64,000 nucleotides of DNA from Symbiodinium natans. Lineage: Eukaryota; Sar; Dinophyceae; Suessiales; Symbiodiniaceae. The position numbers and the translations under genes are program-made. The DNA lies in NCBI GenBank assembly GCA_905221605.1, contig CAJNDS010001358.1, positions 118,501 through 182,500 on the forward strand, read 5' to 3'. Position 1 is the stretch's first letter. Each line of letters opens with the position of its first letter. Shown in pieces: positions 15,201 through 24,111 of the stretch. Below the pieces are notes generated by a model, which was not told where the DNA came from, searched no databases, and saw nothing but the letters and a program-made list of their open reading frames with translations.

Positions 15201-16134
15201 GCCCAGAATGGGGGTACCCCTTTTATACCCCAAACAGAAAACAATAGAATCCCCTTCAAAAAGGGACCACCAAAAAGGTTTTTGGAAACGCCCCACATGG
15301 AAGCCTAAAAGTCGCGGGGAACAATCTTTGAGACCCAGGGCCTGAAGCAAGGGGTGAAGGTCATGGCCATTGTAGCAGCGATAATGAACCCTCCACATGT
15401 TCACCTGTTGTAAGAGTTTCCATCAACATCCTCGTCCTTGCATGAACCCTAAACCCTAAACCCGAAACCTGGTAGCGGCGCCTTCGGCGCTTTTTTGTGT
15501 TAATAGTCTGTTGGTGGTGGCAGGTAGTGGTGGTGGTGCTGCTGCTGCTGCCGCCGCCGCCCAGGTTACGAGTGGTCCATGTACCTATGTAGTAAATACT
15601 TGGGCCTTAATAACTTAAAGCGGTTCCCACACAGTAGCTTTAGGGCCCAAGTAGATACTACATTCGGTACATGGGCCCTTAGGGGTAGCTATTCAGCTGC
15701 CTCTAGAAGTACAGAAGTGGTCTGCTTGCAAGCTGCCGCTCAGTGTCCCCATGCGAGGGTTGAGTGCTTTGGGAAGCCAAAAGCAGCTTGCAGAATGGTT
15801 TGGCGGAAGAAGCCAAGAAACTTGACAGACCCTGAGACCTCAGCCCTAAACCCGAAACCCTGAACCCTAACCTGAGCCCGAAAATCTAAAACCCAAGGCT
15901 CTAAGGGTTTGTGCAAGGCATAAGCGCGACAGAGGATTGTGTTTGACCCCCCCCCCCCCCCCCACCCCGCACCCTCCAATTAGGCCGAAGCCTTAAGCCC
16001 CAAGCCCTAAGCCCTCAGCCCAAAGGTCTAAACCCTAAACCCTAAACCCTCAACCACATTGCTTCGCCCCGGCCGTGCATGTAGACGGAGCTCTTCTGTG
16101 GCTTGCGCGGTGCTGCGGCTGGGCGAGATACGGC
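211..16134 (-). CDS. AFG1: AFG1/LACE1-family P-loop ATPase, at least 15 micro-exons (3' end outside window)
   Basis: Known family role: mitochondrial AAA-type ATPase in inner-membrane protein quality control. Exons, in coding order, and the motif each encodes: 16074-16134 (SSVYMHG), 14914-14938 (PVGTGKT, Walker A), 14208-14232 (LMDLFYDH), 13902-13947 (RRHFYEFMM), 12079-12163 (VLCFDEFQITDIQ, Walker B), 11843-11872 (DAAILPRLFE), 11736-11762 (VLFLRGVTV), 11281-11320 (VMTSNTSPQLLYSG), 10934-11005 (GLNRHVHLPSFINVL), 9200-9274 (HEVDYRRRAEAAEL), 7494-7543 (AYLSGPDAERRLQECW), 3121-3181 (NETKDVLLPLPMG), 1446-1498 (ACLVSFEDLCAADRGE), 426-500 (ADFAALAERFRTVLLGGVPR), 211-232 (GNARKFM, tentative). These follow the AFG1 motif order without inversion. 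Phases match at nearly every junction; donors are mostly GC, acceptors AG. A linking exon between 13902 and 12163 was not found with confidence (weak candidate near 12.4 kb), and one may be missing between 3121 and 1498. Confidence 0.88.
329..580 (+). repeat. interstitial TTTAGGG arrays flanking an exon
   Basis: Two arrays (about 329-380 and 510-580) border the AFG1 exon 426-500. The units match the Arabidopsis-type telomere repeat also used by dinoflagellates. Confidence 0.9.
653..779 (+). other. 41-codon open stretch inside an AFG1 intron, opposite strand
   Basis: After a TTTAG the plus strand is open for 41 codons (ELMKYMDCMEVQKLQLPRTL ...) to a TAG at 777-779. It looks coding but is antisense to the AFG1 gene and lies between exons 426-500 and 1446-1498. 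It may be a chance open frame or an exon relic. Confidence 0.25.
826..950 (+). repeat. TTTAAGGG variant telomere-like array
   Basis: About ten near-identical 8-bp TTTAAGGG units with a few TTTTAAG/TTTAAGC variants, switching to TTTAGGG at the right end. Confidence 0.9.
1830..1911. mobile_element. MITE-like family A, copy 1
   Basis: 82-bp palindrome with terminal repeat TTGGGATGTTCCCCC and its complement at the other end, in an AFG1 intron. Other copies: 9401-9497, 26952-27050, 33158-33268 and 35094-35182 (right end replaced by telomere-like repeats); partial near 13711-13721. Confidence 0.8.
2090..2376 (+). other. two-exon-like plus-strand segment with a canonical 58-bp GT-AG intron
   Basis: An open frame ending ...HASSGQLGDQ meets a GTAAGT donor at 2149. 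A CAACAG acceptor ends at 2206, and the frame then continues in phase (RTFNERPGRLSSVYLKNLRS ...) to TGA at 2374-2376. The 58-bp intron contains two CCCTAAA units. The product is not recognised. It lies antisense inside an AFG1 intron, so it is either a nested gene fragment or a remarkable coincidence. Confidence 0.35.
3298..3486 (+). other. 62-codon open stretch, plus strand, unrecognised
   Basis: After CTTGTAG the plus strand reads 62 codons (PRFSNNLLTERAILKLLAFQ ...) to TAA. The minus strand of 3219-3419 is also open, so strand is undecided. It is in the long AFG1 intron next to exon 3121-3181. No family recognised. Confidence 0.25.
3490..5700. other. intronic sequence of the AFG1-like gene without recognised product
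   Basis: 3490-4080 holds nothing recognisable. 4681-4816 is an AGC/AGT trinucleotide microsatellite. 4950-5580 is GC-rich and open in several frames on both strands, including a signal-peptide-like stretch on the minus strand from about 5239 (MAQGVWLGRSLGLCALLG), but no frame is convincing. Confidence 0.4.
4681..4816. repeat. AGC/AGT trinucleotide microsatellite
   Basis: Runs of AGT, AGC and AAT triplets for about 135 bp. Translations here are homopolymer-like (Ser runs) and not real coding. Confidence 0.85.
5838..6305. repeat. ACCACCACGGG minisatellite
   Basis: About 470 bp of imperfect tandem units of 11-14 bp built from ACCACCACCACGGG. All long open frames in it are low-complexity (His/Pro/Gly/Thr or Trp/Val/Gly) by-products. 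Confidence 0.9.
6306..6910. repeat. GAACGCCACGTGGAACGCC satellite with higher-order unit
   Basis: Tandem array whose unit contains GAACGCCACGTGGAACGCC, a GC-rich linker and CTTAGCTTGA(C/T)GGATTC. About seven degenerate copies are spaced roughly 60-135 bp. It directly abuts the 5.84-6.3 kb minisatellite within the same AFG1 intron. Confidence 0.8.
7759..7850 (-). repeat. CCCTAAA array
   Basis: About 13 uninterrupted CCCTAAA units in an AFG1 intron. Confidence 0.95.
8026..8290. repeat. inverted pair of telomere-like arrays around a 90-bp island
   Basis: CCCTAAA units at 8026-8135 and TTTAGGG units at about 8225-8290 face each other across a unique block, forming a large inverted repeat. Confidence 0.9.
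9062..9194 (-). repeat. CCCTAAA/CCCCAAA mixed array
   Basis: Alternating CCCTAAA and CCCCAAA units next to AFG1 exon 9200-9274. Confidence 0.9.
9286..9342 (+). repeat. GGGTTATA variant array
   Basis: Seven tandem 8-bp TTATAGGG units, a locally homogenised telomere-like variant adjoining AFG1 exon 9200-9274 on its upstream side. Confidence 0.9.
9401..9497. mobile_element. MITE-like family A, copy 2
   Basis: Same terminal repeats as 1830-1911 with an internal C-run; in an AFG1 intron. Confidence 0.75.
10181..10353 (-). repeat. long CCCTAAA array
   Basis: About 24 nearly perfect units, one of the longest arrays in the window. Confidence 0.95.
13424..13535. mobile_element. dispersed repeat family D, copy 4
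   Basis: Slightly diverged copy inside an AFG1 intron. Confidence 0.75.
13746..13870. mobile_element. palindromic element CTACTACCCCCCTCTAT
   Basis: 125 bp with inverted ends CTACTACCCCCCTCTAT / ATAGAGGGGGGTAGTAG, in an AFG1 intron directly beside exon 13902-13947. Confidence 0.75.
13955..14080 (+). repeat. TTTAGGG/TTTGGGG patterned array
   Basis: TTTAGGG units interrupted by TTTGGGG at near-regular intervals of two to three units, between AFG1 exons 13902-13947 and 14208-14232. Confidence 0.9.
14965..15090 (+). repeat. TTTAGGG array
   Basis: About 17 units with four GGGCTTA variants, directly upstream (in gene direction) of the Walker A micro-exon. Confidence 0.95.
15574..15681. mobile_element. 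MITE-like family E, copy 1
   Basis: Palindrome with GGTCCATGTACCTA ends and internal ACTTGGGCC. Other copies: 26461-26573 (full); 24407-24483, 40705-40786 and 22413-22462 (truncated). Confidence 0.75.
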
Positions 16135-16140
16135 CTGCCG

Positions 16141-16281
16141 TTTAGGGTTTAGGGTTTAGGGTTTAGGGTTTGGGGTTTGGGGTTTGGGGTTTAGGGTTTA
16201 GGGTTTAGGGTTTAGGGTTTAGGGTTTAGGGTTTAGGGTTTAGGGTTTAGGGTTTAGGGTTTAGGGTTTAGGGTTTAGGGG
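16141..16281 (+). repeat. TTTAGGG array
   Basis: About 20 units beginning only a few bases from AFG1 exon 16074-16134. Confidence 0.95.
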
Positions 16282-17084
16282 TGAAAGTTCAGGGCCCACA
16301 CAAGAAGCTTGGAGTTCATTCTTTAGGGTGCTTCTCGGGTCTTAAGTACATGCTCTGAGACTCGTGTCCGGCCTGAACCCCTGACCCTTGAACCCCGAAA
16401 CCCTAAACCCTAAACCCTAAACCCTAAACCCTAAACCCTAAACCCTGAACCCTGAACCCTGGCGACCCTAAGTCTTGAACGTCTTGGCCGAAGTAAACAA
16501 CTGCCAGTAGGTGGGGCCCTTAGGGATATTTGGTAATTCCATTTTTGGGTTTAAGAGGATCATATTTAGGGTTAAGGTGTAGGGTTTAGGGTTTAGGGCT
16601 TAGGGTTTAGGGTTTAGCGTACTTTTCAGAGGGTTTTAGGTTTTAAGGGCCATCCTAGACCTTATGTCCAGTGACTCCACACCCAACTGAAGACTCTTAG
16701 GAGAAGAGCCGAACATGTCCAGGTGATAATCAGACGAAAGCAACGTAAGGCCTACACCTCAAGCCCTCAGGCTGTCTGAAACCCGAGCCCCAGGCGACAC
16801 CTTTGAGCACGAGGTGGCAAGCAGAAGTCTTAGTCTGCAGGTTTAGGGTTTAGGGTTTAGGGCGAATGCTTCACAGCATGCAACTACAGAAAAAGCTCCA
16901 GCGGAGGAAGGCTGCTGTTGGCTGCCAGGTTCCGCTGAAGGAAAGAGAAATGATCAAGATTGCCATAGAACCCTATATCAATATAAATAAATATATATAT
17001 ATATATACATATACCTTGCATAGTAGCCCCCTACATAACCTCCAAAGAAAACCCCTAGGGTCCCTTACAAGGGCCCCTCCTTTA

Positions 17085-17345
17085 GTTATCGAGGCAGAGG
17101 TCTCACATCATGATGCGATGGCAGAGGCAAGAGACAAGTGCCTGGGCATCGCTCACTGTGCGGCCTGCTCTTGGTTGCGGGCTTTGAACCCAACGCGAGC
17201 CCCCAACACTCTCCATAAAGATGGCAAGAAGGAATGCAAGCTCATACGTGGATAGTACGACGCTGTCTTCATGGAGGATGATGGTGGGGATGTGGTGCGC
17301 TCGATGAAAACCGGTTCAACTGGCTGTACACCTGCACAGTTATAA
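17085..17345 (+). pseudogene. cysteine-containing exon remnant with an in-frame TAG
   Basis: The plus strand reads DAMAEARDKCLGIAHCAACS, continues to KLIRG, meets TAG at 17253-17255, and goes on in the same frame (YDAVFMEDDGGDVVRSMKTG ...) to a TAA near 17345. The piece starts directly after a family H half element (17025-17085). It resembles small Cys-rich extracellular modules but is not assigned. The single stop could be an intron border or a nonsense mutation. Confidence 0.4.
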
Positions 17346-17405
17346 AGCCTCAAGGAGTGACCTCGGCCCCCCTTGAATCAAAGCTACTCTCATGCCATTG
17401 AAACA

Positions 17406-19343
17406 TCAAGCTGAAGGGCCATCTGCCCAGAAAGCCACGGCATGTATGAATCGGTTCAGCTGGTTTTCAATGTGCACCCTCTGCGCCTCGGGCAGGGCCT
17501 GGTAGCGCAGTGCTGAGAAGAACACCGCACTGAAGGCAAGGGACTGCAAGCGGAAAAGTAAGGAAGTAGTGACTTTGCCTCCCCGAACGAAGATGCCGGC
17601 ATCGCTGGCCTCCATGTAGCTGACGAACAGTCGATGCTCCGGGCGCATGTGACTGGGCAGGCACGCTTGCAAAGAGTTGACGAAGGAAGCTGCCGCTTCG
17701 CACTTTGCTGTTGCTGACGAAGCACTCCTGATCACGTGGGCCGCAAGGAAGAAGTTTGTAGCCTTGGTACCCCAGTAACCATATGATAGTAAGGGCACCC
17801 CCCCCCTTTTTGCTTCTAAGGGAACCTTAAACCAAAAAAACAGGGAAAAGGGTACCACCGGGGTGCCAAGTGGCGCTGGCGATCAGTTGCGGAAGCAGCC
17901 AGTCTGTACTGCCAGCGGGGAACTCCTCAGCGGGGAACTCCTCAGCGGGTAGAAAGATCTCCAGCATGGGCGCGACCGCGCTGGACAATGCCGTGCCGCA
18001 CATCACCAAGTACCTGCTGCCGCCCCCCCTCCCCCCCCCACACAAGGTATCCTGCCACCAATGAGCCTATACTATACCAAGCTTGACTTTAAAATACCCT
18101 AAACCCTAAACCCTAAACCCTGCTAGCAGCTAGAAAGCCATGCTCCAGGCACACCAAGGAGCACCACATCCCCCTCCTCGGCGATCTGCCCGGCGAAGGC
18201 CGTAACGCCGAACCATTGGGTGTATGTTGCGTCCACCGCGGTAGGGAACTGGGCGCAGCTGCGGCAGAATGTATCCACCAGAGCCTTCAGCAGATGGTTC
18301 AAGCGCAGGAGCCATAGAGCCCATGAGGCACGGTACAGGGCTTGTTGGCACGGCAATAGGAAGACTTGCCAAGTCATCTGGCCACCAGACATTGACACAA
18401 GTCGAACCTTCGCAAAGTGGCAAGTCAGCCAGCTGGCGCAGCATGCCAGGACCACAGCCACGTCGCACTTGATGCTCGCGTGTGCAGCTGAACCAAAGCT
18501 TTGTGATTTCATGGCCTTCATCACATGGGCGTTCAACTGTTGAAAGCTCTTGCTGCTGCTTTTTCCAAGCAAAAGCCCCATGAAAGCTGTGGCCTCCAAA
18601 ACCCGAAACCAACAGCTGCCCATCTGCCATCCAGTTTCGGTGGCGGTGAATGCGGTAAACACGCATGCACCCCATGCCATGGTGCCCATGAGCACTGCGC
18701 TGTAGCGTACGGCCTTTTGCAACCACGGGGAAGGTGCGTCGTGCAGAACCACGCCAAGCGGGAGCAGCAAGACAGCGCTGAGCACGGTGGTGACTGTCTG
18801 GCAACAGGTGTGCTGACGCTGGCACGGGTCTTCGTGGATGCGGTCGTTCGGGAAAACCTTGGAAGCCATCTTTGCAAGAACGCCCTTCTGGATGGCGGAC
18901 TTCATCGATTGCATCGAGGGGTTGTGCCCGACAGCTTTTGCAGACTCGAGCACATCATCCGTCCACGCCTTTCCCACGTCTTGCGGCGGAGCTTCCGGAT
19001 CCGGCACGATGCCATCATGATCTCTGCTGGGGTTCTCAGCTCTATTCTCCGCCGCTTGCTCCGCGGGCTCCATGCGCTCCGCGGGCTCCATGCGCTCCAT
19101 GGCCTGCTCCCGCTGCTGCTGCCGGAGCTCTTCGAGGGTGGTTGTGCTTGCCACGCGATAATAGTTGCTGCTGCCAGAGATTGACCTCGGAGCACCGTTG
19201 GGCAACTCCACCTGCACTTGCTGAGGAGGAACTGGAGAAGGGAGGCCTTCCATGGCACCTCTGTGCGGTGGGGCTTCGGTGGAGCTGGCAGCTAGACTTG
19301 TCGCTGGCTCGGAGGCAACACACAGAAATGCCCTGCGCGCCAA
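17406..19343 (-). CDS. multi-pass membrane protein, unrecognised, at least 3 exons
   Basis: Exon about 18123-19343 is open for about 400 codons. The first in-frame ATG is at 19253 (MEGLPSPVPPQQVQVELPNG); the sequence upstream of it may be an earlier exon end. It has an N-terminal Gln/Glu-rich charged part with a small internal repeat (RMEPAERMEPAE), then several hydrophobic segments (TVLSAVLLLPLGVVL, YSAVLMGTMAWGACVF, VVLACCASWL). A second exon at about 17871-18030 reads RYLVMCGTALSSAV with a duplicated PAEEF. A third, 17406-17762, reads ATNFFLAAHVIRSA to TGA at 17406. The intron between exons 2 and 3 is the family F MITE 17763-17870; the other intron contains TTTAGGG units and a G-run. Function unknown. 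Confidence 0.65.
17763..17870. mobile_element. MITE-like family F, copy 1: constitutes an intron
   Basis: CTTGGTACCCCAGTAACC...GGGTGCCAAG palindrome of 108 bp. On the minus strand it sits between the exon ending ...PQLIAS and the exon starting ATNFFLAAH. GC at the left flank and AAG at the right end give an in-phase GC-AG intron nearly identical to the element. Confidence 0.75.
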
Positions 19344-19375
19344 CTAAACCCGAAAAATGGGCCTATGAGCCCTTA

Positions 19376-19517
19376 CGTGGTAGCCCAGAAACCATAGTAC
19401 AATAAGGGTACCCTTTTTTGTCGGGGGGGGGGGGGGGGGTTGCTTTACTTAAGGGAACCTCGAAGCCCCCCCACTCAAAAAAGGGGGCCAAGGGAAGGGC
19501 GCCACTGGGCTACCAAG
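19376..19517. mobile_element. MITE-like family F, copy 2
   Basis: Same ends (GTAGCCCAG / CTGGGCTACCAAG) with a long G-run inside; just upstream of the 17.4-19.3 kb gene. Confidence 0.75.
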
Positions 19518-19521
19518 CTTA

Positions 19522-19593
19522 AACCCAGTAGGGTTTAGGGTTTAGGGTTTAGGGTTTAGGGTTTAGGGTTTAGGGTTTAGGGTTTAGGGTTTA
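19522..19593 (+). repeat. TTTAGGG array
   Basis: About ten units between a family F MITE copy and the exon-like island at 19595-19702. Confidence 0.95.
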
Positions 19594-19594
19594 G

Positions 19595-19702
19595 GCCCAA
19601 AGACAATGCGGAGGTTAAGCTGGCCTGTGTAGGGGGCCTCTCCGCGGGAGCAGTGGAGATGGAGGCAGACGAAACCTGCCATGCTGACAAGCTGAGCTTC
19701 AG
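19595..19702. other. 108-bp exon-like island bordered on both sides by TTTAGGG arrays
   Basis: Open on both strands without stops: plus reads PKDNAEVKLACVGGLSAGA, minus reads QLVSMAGFVCLHLHCSRG then EAPYTGQLNLRIVFG. TTTAG precedes and GGTTTAG follows it on the plus strand. Strand undecided; minus fits the strand of neighbouring genes. Confidence 0.4.
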
Positions 19703-20395
19703 GGTTTAGGGTTTAGGGTTTAGGGTTTAGGGTTTAGGGTTTAGGGTTTAGGGTTAGGGTTTAGGGTTTCAGGGCTCGGGGTTTCCCAGACCCTGAAGAG
19801 GATCCACAAGAAGCAGATCCCCTGAAGGGTTCCTAAGAATGACCTAATAGTAGTATAGGGTACTATTTGGGGGGGGGGGGGGGGGTTCGACTTTTTGGAT
19901 CCTCTCAGGGGTATAGGGACTTTCCAAACCCCCTTATAGTATCTCCAAAGGAAAGAAGATCATATTACTACAAGTAAGCGCCCGGGGTTTTCCGTTAATA
20001 TTATTGTTGCATCCAAACCAACTTTAAAAAAACAAGGCGCCCATTTGTTTACTTTGGGGCGCAGTGAATACAAAAATAAAATGATGAGCGGCCCAATAGG
20101 CCGCTAATGTAATCAGTTCACTTAGCTCAGTAAATATAATATTGGAGCGCCTGACATCAAGATGTAAAAGAGGTTTAGCTCATACTGCAATTGTCTACTT
20201 TCAGGCAGGTGGTCGGGCGCGTGCTGATGACAAAGAATCCCCAAAGTACAAACACAGTTGGGAAATCTAATTTAGGGTTTAGGGTTTAGGGTTTAGGGTT
20301 TAGGGTTCAGGGTTTAGGGTCCAAACCGCTGCCTGGCCGTCGGAGGTGGCTCCTGTCGCTCCTGACCCGCTGCCACCTGGAAACTGACCTAATAT

Positions 20396-20508
20396 ACTTG
20401 GCTGCACTTAGGAGGGTAGTAAAAAACTAAACGTTTAGCTTCCTTGTTAAGAAACCCAACAAACCCAAAAAGGCTAAGGATCTAAAGTTACGGTAAAGCG
20501 CCACAAAG
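20396..20508. mobile_element. dispersed repeat family D, copy 1
   Basis: About 113-bp repeat starting ACTTGGCTGCACTTAGG and ending GTAAAGCGCCACAAAG. Other copies: 13424-13535, 32221-32334, 38086-38198. Terminal inverted repeats are weak. Confidence 0.8.
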
Positions 20509-21454
20509 TATAGGGGCCCTAATAACTAGAATGGGGTTTTGGGGGGGGTGATTCTGGTACAATTGTATAAAGGGACCATAAGGGAATCATATTAGTAACT
20601 ATTCCGACCCCTATAGTAAGTTAAGCCTGAGGGTTTTTGGGTCCTTGACCCGTACGACATCAGGGTTTGAGGGTTTTCGAGCCCTTTCTTTCTGAAAGGG
20701 TTTTGGTTTGGGCTTCGGGCTTTCGGGCCTCGGGATATAGAGACCCAAGTCGTTGTGGTCCCTTTCTGTTGTTCCCAAACCAAAAGGAATATCTACAACC
20801 AGATACAATCAGGCCCGCAATGTCTTCCAGTATATAATGGACCCTGAACCCTAAACCCCTGAACCACATTGGAACGGCTCCCCAGTTGTCTAGGAAAGGA
20901 GGAATGCCCCAGAGGCCGTGGAGAACTAGAATGAGGTTCTGGGGGTAAGTAATTCTTCCGACCCTTACCGTAAGACTGGGCATCCCAGCATTTGGATTCT
21001 TCCTACTAGGGTAAATGGGGTCAGGGTCCAGGGTTTTCGGGTGCAGGGGCGTGCAGGGTCTGTCTTAGGAGTGCTAGGAGTTTGGAGCTTAGGGTTTTTG
21101 TTGGGTCTTGAAAGGGTGATGAGATTGGAGGCTTCCGGTTGGTTGGATTGTTTTGGTGTTACGTGGGTGTAGGTTGATGCTTGCCTGGCCTCCTGAGATA
21201 GAGGAGATGTTGGTTGCGTGTCACCGTCATCTCACAAAGCAACGGCTCCCTAAACTTTAAACCCTCAACCGTATGTACATGATGAACGAGCCTTCCAAGG
21301 CATTTAAAACTCAACAAATGTGCACCCTGCAATGTTGCAAGCAAACAAACCTGAAAGCCCAAACCCTAAACCCTAAACCCTAAACCCTGAACCCCGAACC
21401 CTAAACCCTAAACCCTAAACCCTAAACCCCGAACCTTCAGTCCCAAGCCTCCTA

Positions 21455-21535
21455 AGCCCACCGTGAGGGCCTCGTTGGCTCCGCATGCGTCGGGCATTCT
21501 CCAGCGCTACGCGCCGTGACCACTCTGCCACCTGT
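21455..21535 (-). other. candidate exon, product unknown
   Basis: After GGACAG the minus strand reads VAEWSRRVALENARRMRSQR. Another island at about 22000-22065 minus reads APPRRRKIIRRQRAEI. Both lie between telomere-like arrays. Confidence 0.4.
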
Positions 21536-22136
21536 CCATCTTTTTGTGTTAAAGGGTTCAGGGTTTAGGGTTTAGGGTTTAGGCAGCAACCTTGGGGGGA
21601 GCTGCAGTTTAGGGTTTAGGAGGTCCTGGGGCTTATATGGGTTGATACCCAGAGACTCCAATACTCCTGAATTAAGAGTTTTCCTTAAGCCATAAAAAGA
21701 AAACTGTCATATTTTAGGGAATTTAAGACCAACCACAAGACTGAGAGCCCCCTCCCCAAAGCCTCATCCATTCATGCGCTGAGCAGTACCCAGGGACCCC
21801 AATACCCTGAACTAAGTGCTTAAGATCCGAAATGCTAAGCCCTGAACCTTCGCAAAAGTTCTGAATCCCTAAACCCTAAACCCTAAACCCTAAACCCTAA
21901 ACCCTAAACCCTAAACCCTAAACCCTAAACTTTACTAAGCCAGTAGGTGTCATACATGTGGTAGGGCAAGTGCATGCATCCCCCCTTCAGATCTCGGCCC
22001 GCTGCCTTCTGATGATCTTCCGCCGTCGCGGCGGCGCCGCTGGGGCCTGGGCAAGATCAACCCCAAACCTTGAACCTACCCCTTTAGGGTTTCGGGTTTA
22101 GGGTTTAGGGTTTAAAGGGTTTAGGGTTCAGTTATT

Positions 22137-22231
22137 CTAAGAACCCAAAACCTCCTTTTCTGTAGCCATCTAAGAATCCTGTAAAGGGTTCACAAGAAGA
22201 GCCTGCACCAAAAGTAGGTTTTGAGTTCTTA
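22137..22231. mobile_element. palindromic element CTAAGAACCCAAAACCT
   Basis: CTAAGAACCCAAAACCT at one end and its near-complement AGGTTTTGAGTTCTTAG at the other. A half copy at about 39298-39331 continues straight into a CCCTAAA array. Confidence 0.65.
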
Positions 22232-22780
22232 GGGTAAACCCCTAACCTTCAACACCGCCTGTTTTGAATACAGCGAGCACGGCCTATAAGAGTCATGGAA
22301 CCCCGAAGAAACCAAAAAGTAGAGCAGAGGTATATAAGTACCCAACGAAACGACCGAAGGGGCGACTGGACATGGTGATAGGATACTGAAACCCACGCCA
22401 TTCTACTTCCCCCAGGGTCCACGTACCTGAGTATTGCATACTTGGGCCTTAAAGTACTTATCCCTCGCAGCCCGAAGCCCCAAAATTCCAAACTCTAGGC
22501 ACCCCTCCCCAAACCCCCTGCAGTGCACACCCTGAACCACAGAACTCAAACCCACAAACGTGAACAAACCCTCCACCGCAAACTTGAAACCCACAACCCC
22601 AAATCTGACTCCCGACGCCCTAAACCCTAAACCCTGAACTCCAAACCCTAAACCCTAAACCCTAAACCCTAAAGCCTAAACCCTAAAGCCTAAACCGTAC
22701 TTCTTCTCAGTGCCGCACCAACCGCCGACTGCGGGAGGACCCAGCGCGGATGATTTGGAAATGGGCATCCTGCGGGTTAG

Positions 22781-22868
22781 GGTTTAGGGTTTAGGGTTTA
22801 GGGTTTAGGGTTTAGGGTTTAGGGTTTAGGGTTTAGGGTTTAGGGTTTAGGGTTTAGGGTTTAGGGTG
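22781..22868 (+). repeat. TTTAGGG array
   Basis: About 12 uninterrupted units. Confidence 0.95.
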
Positions 22869-22944
22869 TAGGGTTTAGGATTTGGGGTTTGGGGTTTGGG
22901 GTTTTGGTTTTAGGGTTTAGGGTTAGTGTTATGGCTCGTTATAC

Positions 22945-23053
22945 GTGGAGGTTCATGAGCACTTAGAAGTAGGGTTGTATGTATGGCAACTATGGACTTA
23001 ACCTTATTTAGGGTACTTATAACCCTACTTACACGTGCCCATGACCTCCAAGT
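22945..23053. mobile_element. MITE-like family C, copy 1
   Basis: 109-bp palindrome with GGAGGTTCATG(G/A)GCACTTAG ends. Sister copies: 53782-53890 and 55719-55906. Confidence 0.8.
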
Positions 23054-23117
23054 AGGGCATTGGACTACACTGGGGTGCAGGGTTTGACTACGTATCCTGA
23101 AGGCTTCTGACACGGAC

Positions 23118-23249
23118 TTTCATGACTGGTCTAGAGTTTTACATATCCGATCGTGTCGCAGGAGCCGCTTGACTTGCGAGTGATAAATGCGCCGAATCTG
23201 TGTACATCTGCTGTAGGCATAGCCTTTCATTCGCCCAGGAGCCATAAAG
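23118..23249 (-). other. candidate exon, 44 codons, product unknown
   Basis: After GGGCACGCAG the minus strand reads QYFMAPGRMKGYAYSRCTQI then RRIYHSQVKRLLRHDRIC. A second open stretch at about 23520-23690 minus (ASRLGYIRKHNDGASTRSLY) lies upstream on the same strand, so both may belong to one transcript. Confidence 0.45.
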
Positions 23250-23754
23250 TACTGCGTGCCCTTTCTGCCTAGTTGTTACATAGGAACCCAGAACCCCAAA
23301 TACACTCTAAACCCTAAACCCTAAACCCTAAACCCCAAATAGGGTAACTAAAGGGTACCGCTGGGCCTGACGCGTCCGAGGGTTCTAGGCTTTGGGTTCT
23401 TGAGGTAAGGCTGATTCTGCGAAGAACGCTCAACGTCCTGGGGGTCTGGGATGCATGTTGCCATAAAGCATCGACAACTAAAAAGTGGGAGCTAGCAAGT
23501 GCTAGTGTAGGGCCTATTCATTATAATGGTAGGTATATCTATACAGTAGCTCCTGTACAGAGACCGTGTGGACGCCCCATCGTTATGTTTCCGGATATAT
23601 CCAAGCCTCGAAGCCACTTGGACTAACAAGGCACAGCGCTGCTGAAGAAGCAAGCCGAGGGCGCACGGCAGAGGGTCCTTCATGCGAAGGCTCCTGCATC
23701 GGAGGAAAACTGCCCTGAACGCTAAAGGGTTTGGGGTCTAGGGTCCTAGCACTA

Positions 23755-23845
23755 GGGTGGCCCTTGAAACCCTGTGAAGAAAATCCTTCATACGACCCTC
23801 TTAAACCCAATAAGGGAAAATAGTAAACATCCCAAGGGCCTGCCC
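23755..23845. mobile_element. short palindromic element TGGCCCTTGAAACC
   Basis: TGGCCCTTGAAACC ... CCCAAGGGCCTG; a shorter relative lies at 34733-34782 with the same ends. Confidence 0.6.
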
Positions 23846-24014
23846 ACAGTATCTCTCACCCCAAGCCCTCCTTCAACTCCAAAACCCTAAACCCTAAACC
23901 CTAAACCCTAAACCCTAAACCCTGAACCCTAAACCCTAAACCTTAAACCTGAAGAGCCACTGAGGATGGAAGGTTGCAAGGTGAGGAGTAGAGGGGCCTT
24001 AAGAATTAGAATGG

Positions 24015-24111
24015 GGGTCCTAAGTACCTATATGGGGGACACTTACCAAAACCATAAAGGTAATTCCCAATATAGAAACCCTACTTTCTACCATGTAGGT
24101 ACTTAGGACCC
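24015..24111. mobile_element. MITE-like family B, copy 1
   Basis: Palindrome ending in (CCAAA)GGGTCCTAAGTAC and its complement. Other copies: 27982-28087, 29733-29838, 33447-33557, 54796-54902. The outer ends CCAAAG...CTTTGG resemble families C and F. Confidence 0.8.
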
